The position numbers were made by a program, and so were the translations under genes. The notes under the pieces are model-generated. The model was not told the DNA's origin and did no database searches. It saw only the letters and a program-made list of their open reading frames with translations. Shown here piece after piece: positions 14,830 through 22,105 of a stretch of DNA of 29,553 bases (positions are counted from its first letter, which is position 1; every line of letters begins with the position of its first letter). This stretch comes from RGIG7378 sp964500525 (GTDB taxonomy: Bacteria; Bacillota; Clostridia; RGIG7378), in assembly GCA_964500525.1 (NCBI GenBank), contig CAZCOE010000088.1, positions 1 to 29,553 of the forward strand, written 5' to 3'.

Positions 14830-15016
14830 AGATATCAGAGGCAAGAGCACAGAGGAGCTTCAGAAGGAGCTCAAGGAACTCAAGTCTGAACTCTTCAAAC
14901 TGAGATTCCAGTTCACTACGAACCAGTTGGACAATCCCATGTTGATCAAGGGAGTCAAGAGAGACATTGCCAAGGTTCTGACCGTTCTCAAAGAGCGTGA
15001 GAACGCAGCTGACTAA
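14819..15016 (+). CDS. rpmC: 50S ribosomal protein L29
   Basis: L29 (65 aa, normal length) is a two-helix protein near the exit tunnel next to L23. MKIKDIRGKSTEELQKELKE and the LFKLRFQ segment identify it. I chose ATG 14819, where the family normally begins; the frame is open 24 bases further up inside rplP, but that would add unlike residues. It overlaps the end of rplP by 11 bases and lies 17 bases before rpsQ. Confidence 0.96.
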   Translation: MKIKDIRGKSTEELQKELKELKSELFKLRFQFTTNQLDNPMLIKGVKRDIAKVLTVLKERENAAD

Positions 15017-15033
15017 CCGGAAGGAGAAAAACT

Positions 15034-15288
15034 ATGGAAAGAAATCTTAGAAAAACCAGAGTTGGTAAAGTAGTCAGCGATAAAATGGACAAGACAATTG
15101 TCGTAGCTGTTGTTGACCACGTAAAGCACCCCCTGTATGGCAAGATCGTCAGGAAGACATATAAGCTCAAGGCACATGACGAGCAGAATGTCTGCGGCAT
15201 CGGAGATACAGTAAAAGTTATGGAAACCAGACCTATCTCTAAGGATAAGAGATGGAGACTGGTGGAAATTGTTGAGAAGGCCAAGTAA
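15034..15288 (+). CDS. rpsQ: 30S ribosomal protein S17
   Basis: S17 (84 aa, normal length) is a primary 16S rRNA binder in the small-subunit body. RNLRKTRVGKVVSDKMDKTI and the HPLYGKIVRKTYKLKAHDE segment are diagnostic, and the C-terminal RPISKDKRWRLVEIVEKAK is complete. A GAAGGAG site precedes the start. It is in standard position between rpmC and rplN. Confidence 0.97.
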   Translation: MERNLRKTRVGKVVSDKMDKTIVVAVVDHVKHPLYGKIVRKTYKLKAHDEQNVCGIGDTVKVMETRPISKDKRWRLVEIVEKAK

Positions 15289-15309
15289 CCGGTCAAGGAG
15301 GATATGTAA

Positions 15310-15678
15310 ATGGTACAGACACTTACCAGACTGAGAGTTGCAGACAACACTGGTGCCAAGGAGCTTATGTGCATCAGAGTTATGGGCGGTTCTCATAAGA
15401 AATTTGCCAATATAGGCGACGTAATCATCTGCTCTGTTAAATCAGCTGCTCCCGGCGGCGTGGTTAAGAAGGGCGATGTTGTAAAGTGTGTTATTGTCAG
15501 GACAAAAATGGGCATCAAGAGACCCGATGGTACTTACATCAGATTTGACGAGAACGCAGCAGTTCTTATCAAGGACGACGGCAATCCCGTGGGCACCCGT
15601 ATCTTTGGCCCCATCGCTCGTGAACTGAGAGATAAGGATTATATGAAGATCCTGTCCCTGGCTCCCGAAGTAATTTAA
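15310..15678 (+). CDS. rplN: 50S ribosomal protein L14
   Basis: L14 (122 aa, exactly the usual length) contacts L19 and the small subunit in an intersubunit bridge, and is the docking site of RsfS. MVQTLTRLRVADNTGAKELM and the C-terminal GTRIFGPIARELRDKDYMKI are diagnostic. AAGGAGG precedes the start at 15295-15301. Its TAA at 15676-15678 lies just before the rplX ribosome binding site. Confidence 0.98.
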   Translation: MVQTLTRLRVADNTGAKELMCIRVMGGSHKKFANIGDVIICSVKSAAPGGVVKKGDVVKCVIVRTKMGIKRPDGTYIRFDENAAVLIKDDGNPVGTRIFGPIARELRDKDYMKILSLAPEVI

Positions 15679-15692
15679 TGGAGGTAAAGACA

Positions 15693-16034
15693 GTGACTAA
15701 TAATAACATTAAGAAGAACGATACAGTTATCGTTATCACAGGAGAAGACAAGGGCACCAAGGGCAAGGTTCTCTCAACCAGCCCCAAGGCCGGCACCGTC
15801 ATTGTTGAGGGTGTTAATGTTGTCAAGAAGCACAAGAAGGCCAGATCTGCTCAGCAGCAGAGCGGCATCTTCGATATGGAAGCACCTGTTAACGCATCCA
15901 ACGTTATGCTGGTTTGTCCCAAGTGCGGCAAGCCCGCCAAGGTAGGCAGAGTTGTTAACGAGAATGGTTCCAAGTCCAGAGTTTGCAAAGAGTGCAAGGC
16001 CGTTATCGACACTTTCACTCCTGCAAAGAAGTAA
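15693..16034 (+). CDS. rplX: 50S ribosomal protein L24, zinc-ribbon form
   Basis: L24 (113 aa) is an assembly initiator bound to 23S rRNA domain I. The KOW motif region with KKNDTVIVITGEDKGTKGKV is clear. Two Cys pairs, CPKC (75-78) and CKEC (98-101), form a zinc ribbon seen in many bacterial L24 proteins. I prefer GTG 15693 because GGAGG at 15680-15684 is eight bases before it. An ATG at 15678 is in frame and would add five residues, but that ATG overlaps the ribosome binding site and has none of its own. Confidence 0.95.
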   Translation: MTNNNIKKNDTVIVITGEDKGTKGKVLSTSPKAGTVIVEGVNVVKKHKKARSAQQQSGIFDMEAPVNASNVMLVCPKCGKPAKVGRVVNENGSKSRVCKECKAVIDTFTPAKK

Positions 16035-16052
16035 GAGAGGTAGGTTATTGAT

Positions 16053-16595
16053 ATGAACAGATTGTACGAACAGTATAAGACAGAAGCAGTACCTGCTCTC
16101 CGCGAAAAGTTTGGTTACAAGAACGTAATGCAGATTCCCAAGCTGGATAAGGTTGTTGTCAGCATGGGCGTCGGCGAGGCTAAGGATAACTCCAAGGCTC
16201 TTGACGCAGCTTGCGCCGATCTGAGCGTGATCACCGGTCAGAAGCCATTGATTACCAGAGCCAAGAAGTCCATTGCTAACTTCCATCTCCGTGCCGGTTC
16301 TGCCATTGGATGCAAGGTTACACTCAGAGGCGAGAGAATGTACGAGTTCATCGACAAGCTCTTCAATGCCGCTCTTCCCAGAGTTAGAGACTTCAGAGGC
16401 GTTCCCACAAATGCATTCGACGGCAGAGGAAACTACAGCCTTGGTCTCAAGGAACAGTTGGTTTTCCCCGAAATCGAGTACGACAAGGTCGACAAGGTTC
16501 GCGGTATGAACATCGCATTTGTTACAACCGCTAACACTGACGAAGAAGCCAAGGCACTTCTCACACTGCTGGGAATGCCCTACGCCCAGGACTAG
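16053..16595 (+). CDS. rplE: 50S ribosomal protein L5
   Basis: L5 (180 aa, normal length) binds 5S rRNA and contacts the P-site tRNA. Characteristic segments are the N-terminal YKNVMQIPKLDKVVVSMGVG, ITGQKPLITRAKKSIANFHL and the C-terminal RGMNIAFVTTANTDEEAKALL. It follows rplX by 18 bases and precedes rpsN by 10. In E. coli the S8 repressor binds near the start of this gene; I see no matching S8-site here. Confidence 0.98.
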   Translation: MNRLYEQYKTEAVPALREKFGYKNVMQIPKLDKVVVSMGVGEAKDNSKALDAACADLSVITGQKPLITRAKKSIANFHLRAGSAIGCKVTLRGERMYEFIDKLFNAALPRVRDFRGVPTNAFDGRGNYSLGLKEQLVFPEIEYDKVDKVRGMNIAFVTTANTDEEAKALLTLLGMPYAQD

Positions 16596-16605
16596 GAGGT
16601 AAAAC

Positions 16606-16791
16606 ATGGCTAAGAAAGCAATGATCGTTAAGGGTGCTAGACCTCAGAAGTTCAGCACAAGACAGCACAATAGATGCCTCATCTGCGGTAGACCTCACGC
16701 CTATATCGGCAAGTACGGCATCTGCAGAGTCTGCTTCAGAGAGCTCGCTTACAAGGGCGAGATTCCCGGAGTTAAGAAGGCATCTTGGTAA
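16606..16791 (+). CDS. rpsN: 30S ribosomal protein S14 type Z
   Basis: S14 (61 aa) is the short zinc-binding form. The four ligands are Cys24, Cys27, Cys40 and Cys43 in CLICGRPHAYIGKYGICRVC. It sits in the head of the small subunit next to S3 and S10. AGGAGG precedes the start. The zinc-free long form used by many bacteria under zinc limitation is not in this window. It is in standard position between rplE and rpsH. Confidence 0.98.
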   Translation: MAKKAMIVKGARPQKFSTRQHNRCLICGRPHAYIGKYGICRVCFRELAYKGEIPGVKKASW

Positions 16792-16812
16792 TATTGGAAG
16801 GAGAATAGAAAT

Positions 16813-17208
16813 ATGCAGATTACTGACGCAATAGCAGATATGCTCACCAGAATCAGAAATGCCGGTGTTGCTAAGCATGAAACAGTAGAAGTTCCCGCTT
16901 CCAACGAGAAGAAGGCCATTGCCAAAATCCTTTTGGATGAAGGCTATATCAGCGGATATGACGTTATCGAGGACAACAAGCAGGGTATGATCAAGATCAC
17001 CCTCAAGTATATTTCCAAGAAGTCTGTTATTTCCGGACTTAAGAGAATTTCCAAGCCCGGTCTCCGCGTGTATGCCGGCAAGGATGAGCTGCCCAAGGTT
17101 CTCGGTGGCCTGGGAATTGCTATCATCTCAACATCCAAGGGTGTCATGACCGACAAGGAAGCCCGCAAGGCCGGTGTTGGCGGCGAGGTTCTCGCATACA
17201 TCTGGTAA
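16813..17208 (+). CDS. rpsH: 30S ribosomal protein S8
   Basis: S8 (131 aa, normal length) binds 16S rRNA helix 21, and in E. coli it represses the spc operon. ITDAIADMLTRIRNAGVAKH at the start and the C-terminal STSKGVMTDKEARKAGVGGE are diagnostic. AAGGAG precedes the start. The following gap of 116 bases, with overlapping inverted repeats, is out of keeping with the tight spacing around it and separates S8 from L6. Confidence 0.98.
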   Translation: MQITDAIADMLTRIRNAGVAKHETVEVPASNEKKAIAKILLDEGYISGYDVIEDNKQGMIKITLKYISKKSVISGLKRISKPGLRVYAGKDELPKVLGGLGIAIISTSKGVMTDKEARKAGVGGEVLAYIW

Positions 17209-17215
17209 ACGATGT

Positions 17216-17279
17216 TACCCCATTGATTCTGAAAAGGATTGTGTGGGAAAGGGGTATCGGATTCCACACAGTCCACAAT
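17216..17279 (+). promoter_or_regulatory. Pseudoknot-capable RNA element between rpsH and rplF
   Basis: TACCCC (17216-17221) can pair with GGGGTA (17251-17256), and TGTGTGG (17240-17246) with CCACACA (17264-17270). The two helices interleave in the order a-b-a'-b', which is the topology of an H-type pseudoknot. ATTGTG (17238-17243) could pair instead with CACAAT (17274-17279). A further GCCCAT/ATGGGC hairpin (17290-17295/17305-17310) lies just before the rplF ribosome binding site. No T run follows. Confidence 0.5.
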
Positions 17280-17324
17280 TTTAAGAGCAGCCCATAGCGT
17301 TGGCATGGGCAGAAGGAGTAAAAA

Positions 17325-17876
17325 ATGTCAAGAATTGGCAGAAAGCACATCGCCATTCCTGCAGGCGTTACTGTTAACGTAGCAGAGGGCAATGTGGTTA
17401 CCGTTAAGGGCCCTAAGGGTGAGATTAACGGCACATTTGACAAGGACCTCTCTATTGTTGTAGAGGGTGCCGAGATTGTTGTTGACAGACCCAATGACGA
17501 GAACAAGTTCAAGTCTCTTCATGGTCTGACCAGAACACTGATCAGCAACATGGTAACCGGTGTTAGCCAGGGCTTTACAAAGACCTTGGAGATCAACGGT
17601 GTTGGTTACAGAGCACAGAAGAACGGCAATAAGCTCTCTCTGAACCTGGGTTATTCTCATCCCGTAGAGTTCACTGATGGCGACGGCATCGAGTTCGAAG
17701 TACCTGCTCCCAACAGAATTATTGTTAAGGGAATCGACAAGCAGAAGGTCGGTCAGGCCGCTGCAGTCGTTAGATCTTGGAGACTTCCTGAGCCTTACCT
17801 TGGTAAGGGCATTAAGTATGATTACGAAGTAATCAGACGTAAGGAAGGCAAGTCCGGCGCAAAGGGTAAGAAGTAG
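17325..17876 (+). CDS. rplF: 50S ribosomal protein L6
   Basis: L6 (183 aa, normal length) lies near the factor-binding site of the large subunit. MSRIGRKHIAIPAGVTVNV at the start, HGLTRTLISNMVTGVSQGF in the middle and the end RLPEPYLGKGIKYDYEVIRR are diagnostic. AGGAG lies at 17313-17317, just after the GCCCAT/ATGGGC hairpin, so folding there could affect ribosome access. The next gene, rplR, follows after 12 bases. Confidence 0.98.
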   Translation: MSRIGRKHIAIPAGVTVNVAEGNVVTVKGPKGEINGTFDKDLSIVVEGAEIVVDRPNDENKFKSLHGLTRTLISNMVTGVSQGFTKTLEINGVGYRAQKNGNKLSLNLGYSHPVEFTDGDGIEFEVPAPNRIIVKGIDKQKVGQAAAVVRSWRLPEPYLGKGIKYDYEVIRRKEGKSGAKGKK

Positions 17877-17888
17877 GAGGTGTAATCT

Positions 17889-18257
17889 ATGATTAACAAG
17901 ATTAACAAGGCAGAAGTAAGAAATAGAAAGCACGTCCGCGTTCGCAAGAGCGTTTCCGGCACAGCCGAGCGCCCCAGACTTTGCGTATATCGCAGCCTGC
18001 AGCACATCTATGCTCAGGTTATCGATGACGTTGCAGGAGTAACTCTTGCAGCTGCATCCACTATGGATGAGGCAGTCAAGAGCCAGTGCACATATGGCGG
18101 CAACATTGATGCTGCCAAGGCAGTCGGTACTCTCGTTGCTAAGAGGGCCCTGGAGAAGGGCATTGAAACAGTCGTCTTTGACAGAGGCGGTTATGTCTAT
18201 CACGGTCGTGTAGCGGCTGTGGCAGAAGGCGCCCGCGAAGCCGGACTGAATTTTTAA
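17889..18257 (+). CDS. rplR: 50S ribosomal protein L18
   Basis: L18 (122 aa, normal length) binds 5S rRNA and links it to 23S rRNA with L5. The basic N-terminus RNRKHVRVRKSVSGTAERPR and the segments RLCVYRSLQHIYAQVIDD and FDRGGYVYHGRVAAVAEGAR identify it. A strong AGGAGGTG precedes the start. It sits in the standard place between rplF and rpsE. Confidence 0.98.
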   Translation: MINKINKAEVRNRKHVRVRKSVSGTAERPRLCVYRSLQHIYAQVIDDVAGVTLAAASTMDEAVKSQCTYGGNIDAAKAVGTLVAKRALEKGIETVVFDRGGYVYHGRVAAVAEGAREAGLNF

Positions 18258-18270
18258 CAGGGGGTAACGT

Positions 18271-18786
18271 ATGCGTAACGATCGTAATGATTATAGAGAG
18301 AGAGAAGTTAAGGAATACAACGAGAAGCTTATCAGCGTAAGGAGAGTTACCAAGGTTGTTAAGGGCGGTAAGAACTCCAGATTCTGCGCTTTTGTAGCAG
18401 TAGGAAATGGCAAGGGAACTGTCGGCCTTGGTATGGGCAAGTCCACTGAAATTCCTGAGGCTATCAAGAAGGCAGTTGAAGATGCCAAGAAGAACCTGGT
18501 TACTATCCCCATGGTCAACGGCACAATTCCTCACCAGATCGTAGGCAACTACGGCGCAGGCAAGGTTGTTTTGATCCCTGCTCCTTCCGGTACCGGTATT
18601 ATCGCCGGCAGCGGTGTTCGTACAGTTCTTGAACTGTCCGGTATTGAGAACATCAGAACCAAGTCTCTCGGAACAAACAACTCCATCAACATGGCCAAGG
18701 CTACTGTAGATGGTATCATGAACCTTAAGACAGTTGAGCAGGTTGCAGCTCTGCGCGGCAAGGCTGTTGCTGAGATTTTAGAGTAA
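18271..18786 (+). CDS. rpsE: 30S ribosomal protein S5
   Basis: S5 (171 aa, normal length) helps maintain decoding fidelity and lines the mRNA entry. The dsRNA-binding-like N-terminal domain has RRVTKVVKGGKNSRFCAFVA and VGNGKGTVGLGMGKSTEIPE, and the C-terminal domain has GTGIIAGSGVRTVLELSGI. In E. coli, changes in the first segment give spectinomycin resistance; nothing suggests that here. It precedes rpmD by 13 bases. Confidence 0.98.
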   Translation: MRNDRNDYREREVKEYNEKLISVRRVTKVVKGGKNSRFCAFVAVGNGKGTVGLGMGKSTEIPEAIKKAVEDAKKNLVTIPMVNGTIPHQIVGNYGAGKVVLIPAPSGTGIIAGSGVRTVLELSGIENIRTKSLGTNNSINMAKATVDGIMNLKTVEQVAALRGKAVAEILE

Positions 18787-18799
18787 GGCGGTGTTTGAA

Positions 18800-18979
18800 A
18801 TGCTTAAAATTACTTTGATCAAGAGCACCAATGATAGCAAGGAAAACCAGCAGAAGACCGTCAAGGCCCTGGGTCTTAAGAAAATCGGAAGTTCTGTTGT
18901 CAAAGAAAAGAACGATGCGATTCTCGGTATGATTCATACAGTTAATCACCTCGTAAAGGTAGAGGAGGTAAATGCATGA
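18800..18979 (+). CDS. rpmD: 50S ribosomal protein L30
   Basis: L30 (59 aa, normal length) is a small non-essential large-subunit protein. MLKITLIKST at the start and KTVKALGLKKIGSSVVKEKN are typical. I chose ATG 18800 with AAGGCGG at 18785-18791 upstream; a GTG at 18791 is in frame but lies within that site. The TGA overlaps the rplO ATG by four bases, so the two are coupled. Confidence 0.95.
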   Translation: MLKITLIKSTNDSKENQQKTVKALGLKKIGSSVVKEKNDAILGMIHTVNHLVKVEEVNA

Positions 18980-19419
18980 AGCTTCATGAACTAGGAACTG
19001 CTGCACCCAACGCCAAGGCCTACAGAAAGGGCAGAGGCGCCGGCAGCGGTAACGGTAAGACCGGTGGCAGAGGCCACAAGGGACAGAAGGCCAGATCCGG
19101 AGGCAAAGTCAGAGTAGGTTTCGAGGGTGGTCAGATGCCCATTTACATGAGACTGCCCAAGATTGGATTTAACAATAAGAACTTCAAGAAGGTCTTTGCT
19201 GAGGTTAAGCTTTCCGATATTCAGGAAAGATTCAACGACGGCGACGTTGTAAATGCAGAGACAGTGCTTGAAAAGGGCATTACCAAGAAGATCTTTGATG
19301 GTATTGTGGTTCTTGCAAACGGAGACCTGACTAAGAAGGTTACCGTTCAGGCTAAGAAGGTTACAAAGGCAGCAGAGGAGAAGATTGTTGCAGCCGGAGG
19401 CAAGGTAGAGGTACTGTAA
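18976..19419 (+). CDS. rplO: 50S ribosomal protein L15
   Basis: L15 (147 aa, normal length) is a late assembly protein of the large subunit. MKLHELGTAAPNAKAYRKGR and GAGSGNGKTGGRGHKGQKAR form the usual glycine/basic N-terminal tail that reaches into rRNA. AGGAGG at 18963-18968 lies inside rpmD. The stop codon is one base before the secY start, in keeping with the usual coupling of L15 and SecY. Confidence 0.98.
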   Translation: MKLHELGTAAPNAKAYRKGRGAGSGNGKTGGRGHKGQKARSGGKVRVGFEGGQMPIYMRLPKIGFNNKNFKKVFAEVKLSDIQERFNDGDVVNAETVLEKGITKKIFDGIVVLANGDLTKKVTVQAKKVTKAAEEKIVAAGGKVEVL

Positions 19420-19420
19420 T

Positions 19421-20719
19421 ATGAAAAAAATATTTTCCAGTATCGCTAATATTTTTAAGATTCCGGAATTGCGCAAGAAGATTCTGTTCACAGCCATTAT
19501 CCTGGTTATTTACAGAATCGGATGCCAAATCCCGATTCCTTTCCTGAACAAGTCTGTTTTGGCCAGCTTGGTTTCCCAGGGCGGCGGCAGCTTGTTTGGA
19601 CTGGTTGATGTGTTTACAGGTGGTGCATTCTCCAATGCTACTATCTTTGCACTCAGCATTTCTCCCTACATTAACGCTTCAATTATTATCCAGCTTCTGT
19701 GCGTGGCTTTCGAGAGCCTGGGCAAGCTGGCTAAGGAAGGCGAAGAGGGACGCAAGAAGATCGACCGTATTACCAGATATTCCACAATCGGTCTGGCACT
19801 GGTTGAGTCAATTGCAATCACATGGGGTATTCACAGATCCCTTAACAACTTCAATGTATTCATCATGTTGGTTGTAGTTCTGACAATGACAGCCGGTACA
19901 GCTCTCATTGTATGGTTGGGCGATCTGATTACCGAGAAGGGCATTTCAAATGGTATTTCATTGATTATCTTTGTAAATATCATTTCCAGAGGACCTTCCG
20001 GATTGGCCACAATGATCAGCTACTACAGGAATGGCCTTTTGGGCAACAGGTTTGTGGGAATTCTGGTTATGATTCTGGTTGTACTGGTATTCCTTGCAGT
20101 TATTGCCTGTGTTGTATGGGTAAACGAGGCAGAGAGAAGACTCCCTGTTAAGTATGCCAAGAGAGTTGTTGGCAGCAAGATGTATGGCGGACAGGCCACA
20201 TACGTACCTATCAAGGTATGTTGGGCCGGCGTTCTTCCCATCATCTTCGCTATGTCAATCATGGTATTGCCCTCTACAATTGTCAGCTTCATCTGGCCCA
20301 GCTCCACAAATGCTTTCATCGTATTCCTGAGAGATGAGTGGACAGGCGGATGGCTGTACAACATTGTATATGCAGTATTGATTCTGGCCTTTACATTCTT
20401 CTACACATACATTCAGTTCAACCCTGTCGAACTGGCAAACAACATCCAGAGCAACGGCGGATTCATTCCAGGTATCAGACCCGGAAGAGAGACTGCGGCA
20501 TATATCACCAAGGTATTGCACAGACTCACTTGGTTCAGCGGTATGTTCCTGGCAGTGGTTCAGCTGTTCCCGGCTCTGCTGGGTACTATAACCGGCATCA
20601 ACGGTCTGTGGTTGGGCGGCTCCTCAGTTTTCATCATGGTTGGTGTTGCACTTGAGGTTGTACGTTCTGCTGAGTCCATGATGATCATGAGACATCACTC
20701 CGGTTTCCTGGAAGACTAA
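19421..20719 (+). CDS. secY: Protein translocase subunit SecY
   Basis: SecY (432 aa, normal length) is the channel subunit of the Sec translocon in the cytoplasmic membrane. About ten hydrophobic segments are visible, starting with ILFTAIILVIYRIGCQIPIP. The plug region after the first segment (SLFGLVDVFTGGAF) and ISPYINASIIIQLL in the second are conserved. The cytoplasmic loop with NEAERRLPVKYAKRV and the GIRPGRETAAYITKVLHRLT segment are the SecA and ribosome contact sites. In most Firmicutes adk follows; here map begins three bases later. Confidence 0.98.
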   Translation: MKKIFSSIANIFKIPELRKKILFTAIILVIYRIGCQIPIPFLNKSVLASLVSQGGGSLFGLVDVFTGGAFSNATIFALSISPYINASIIIQLLCVAFESLGKLAKEGEEGRKKIDRITRYSTIGLALVESIAITWGIHRSLNNFNVFIMLVVVLTMTAGTALIVWLGDLITEKGISNGISLIIFVNIISRGPSGLATMISYYRNGLLGNRFVGILVMILVVLVFLAVIACVVWVNEAERRLPVKYAKRVVGSKMYGGQATYVPIKVCWAGVLPIIFAMSIMVLPSTIVSFIWPSSTNAFIVFLRDEWTGGWLYNIVYAVLILAFTFFYTYIQFNPVELANNIQSNGGFIPGIRPGRETAAYITKVLHRLTWFSGMFLAVVQLFPALLGTITGINGLWLGGSSVFIMVGVALEVVRSAESMMIMRHHSGFLED

Positions 20720-20722
20720 CCT

Positions 20723-21496
20723 ATGATTAATATCAAATCTCGTTCACAGATTGATAAAATGCAGAAATCGGCAGATATACTGATCCGGGTATTTGACGAG
20801 GTAGAGAAGGCCATCCGGCCCGGTGTTACTACCAAGTACCTGGACAGTGTTGCAGCCGAGGTTATACGGAAGCACGACGCGCTGCCCTCATTCAAAGGGC
20901 AGCCCGGAATGTTCCGGGACTCCATTCCCTTCCCGGCAGTTCTGTGTATCTCCGTCAACGACGAAGTAATACACGGAATCCCTTCGGACAGAGTCCTGAA
21001 GGAGGGAGATATTGTCAGTGTGGATGGAGGAGTCCTCCTGGATGGCTTCCACTCAGATGCTGCAAGAACCTACCCGGTGGGCAGTGTAAGTCCTGAAGCA
21101 CAGAGGTTAATCGATGTGACCAGGGACAGCTTCTTTGCAGGCGCTGCCGCTGCAGTATACGGCAACAGGATATGCCACATATCCGCCGCCATTCAACAGG
21201 TGGTTGAGTCAAATGGTTTCAGTGTGGTTCGGGACTTCATCGGACACGGTGTTGGCAGAGAATTGCATGAGGAGCCGGAGGTTCCCAATTTTGTTTCAAA
21301 GTTCAAGGGACCGAGACTTGAGCCCGGCATGGCAATAGCTGTAGAGCCCATGGTCAATATGGGAAACTACCAGGTTACGGTGGATAGAGACAACAAATGG
21401 ACTGTATACACCAAGGATCACAGCCTGTCTGCTCACTACGAGAACACACTTGTTATCACAGAAGACGAGCCATTGATATTGACACTTAAAAGGTAA
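20723..21496 (+). CDS. map: Methionine aminopeptidase, type I
   Basis: MAP (257 aa) removes the initiator methionine from new proteins. The five metal ligands of the family are present as Asp101, Asp112, His175, Glu208 and Glu240, with the additional active-site His84 and His182. There is no N-terminal SH3 zinc extension. The segment FKGQPGMFRDSIPFPAVLCI is a few residues longer than the usual YHGFP-type stretch before SVND, a small local insertion. It lies three bases after secY and only a weak GGAAG site precedes it, so translation may depend on coupling. Adenylate kinase, normally between secY and map, is absent. Confidence 0.96.
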   Translation: MINIKSRSQIDKMQKSADILIRVFDEVEKAIRPGVTTKYLDSVAAEVIRKHDALPSFKGQPGMFRDSIPFPAVLCISVNDEVIHGIPSDRVLKEGDIVSVDGGVLLDGFHSDAARTYPVGSVSPEAQRLIDVTRDSFFAGAAAAVYGNRICHISAAIQQVVESNGFSVVRDFIGHGVGRELHEEPEVPNFVSKFKGPRLEPGMAIAVEPMVNMGNYQVTVDRDNKWTVYTKDHSLSAHYENTLVITEDEPLILTLKR

Positions 21497-21573
21497 TTTG
21501 CCCAAAAATCAAAGGATCGACTATTGCATTTTTGTCCAAGGTAAACGAAATTTTGCCTTTGACAAAAAAGTAA

Positions 21574-21601
21574 TTGCCTTTGTTTTTGAGATGTGTATAA
21601 T
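21574..21601 (+). promoter_or_regulatory. Candidate promoter for infA-rpmJ
   Basis: TTGCCT at 21574-21579 and a perfect TATAAT at 21596-21601 are 16 bases apart in the 122-base gap after map. The expected start near 21608 would fall within the infA ribosome binding site (AAGGAGG, 21603-21609), which is oddly close. A perfect TTGACA at 21559-21564 is 31 bases from the -10, too far. TTGCCTTTG is repeated at 21553 and 21574. Confidence 0.45.
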
Positions 21602-21618
21602 TAAGGAGGTTTATCGCC

Positions 21619-21840
21619 TTGCCAAAGGAAGATATGATCGAGATGGGCGGCACTGTTGTTGAGGCATTGCCCAATGCTGAGTTCAAGGTTAAGTTGGACA
21701 ACAGTGAGCATATTGTGCTTGCACATTTGTCCGGTAAGCTCAGAGTTAATTACATTAAAATATATCCCGGAGATAAGGTTACTGTGGAGATGTCACCCTA
21801 TGACCTCAACAGAGCACGTATCACCTGGAGACTTAAATAA
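21619..21840 (+). CDS. infA: Translation initiation factor IF-1
   Basis: IF-1 (73 aa) is a single OB-fold protein that binds the A site of the small subunit during initiation. PKEDMIEMGGTVVEALPNAE, LAHLSGKLRVNYIKIYPGDK and VTVEMSPYDLNRARITWR match the family over its whole length. The start is TTG 21619, with AAGGAGG at 21603-21609 and spacing of nine bases; no ATG is available at the normal N-terminus. A TTG start in IF-1 is notable because initiation factors help select start codons, though IF-3 is the one known to act this way. rpmJ follows after 12 bases. Confidence 0.98.
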   Translation: MPKEDMIEMGGTVVEALPNAEFKVKLDNSEHIVLAHLSGKLRVNYIKIYPGDKVTVEMSPYDLNRARITWRLK

Positions 21841-21852
21841 TAGGAGGATGGC

Positions 21853-21966
21853 ATGAAAGTAAGACCGTCTGTTAAGAAGATTTGCGAAAATTGCAAAGTA
21901 ATTAAGAGAAAAGGCAGAGTAATGGTTATTTGCTCTGATCCTAAGCATAAGCAAAGACAAGGTTAA
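21853..21966 (+). CDS. rpmJ: 50S ribosomal protein L36
   Basis: L36 (37 aa, the usual length) is the smallest large-subunit protein. Translation gives MKVRPSVKKICENCKVIKRK at the start and ends HKQRQG. It is the zinc-binding form: Cys11, Cys14, Cys27 and His32 are the ligands. AGGAGG at 21842-21847 is five bases before the ATG. The gene follows infA by 12 bases, as in most Firmicutes, and is followed by a 139-base gap with hairpins before rpsM. Confidence 0.97.
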   Translation: MKVRPSVKKICENCKVIKRKGRVMVICSDPKHKQRQG

Positions 21967-21987
21967 TCAGAATTAGCGGCGACCGGG

Positions 21988-22047
21988 AGCGGCTGCCCGC
22001 TTTTCATGTGTGTGGATCTCACCGGTCCTTTCATGAAATGCGGGATC
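21988..22047 (+). promoter_or_regulatory. Structured leader between rpmJ and rpsM
   Basis: AGCGG (21988-21992) pairs with CCGCT (21997-22001), followed by TTTC. TTTCATG (22002-22008) pairs with CATGAAA (22032-22038), enclosing GGATC/GGTCC (22014-22018/22024-22028). An alternative fold pairs GATC and CCG in 22015-22024 with CGGGATC at 22041-22047. Pyrimidine-rich DNA follows up to the rpsM ribosome binding site. This could be an S4- or S13-responsive site, by analogy with the E. coli alpha operon, but I see no sequence match to it. Confidence 0.45.
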
Positions 22048-22105
22048 TTGGTTTCTCTTTTTCTATTACTTTGTCCACCATCAAATTTTTGGAGGATTTT
22101 TTTAC

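Noticed and set aside
15774..16607. 277-codon minus-strand open frame opposite rplX and rplE
   Set aside because: Lies wholly over two certain ribosomal protein genes; the long frame follows from their codon bias.
17328..18203. 291-codon minus-strand open frame opposite rplF and rplR
   Set aside because: Antisense shadow of ribosomal protein genes, low-complexity Leu/Asn/Ser composition.
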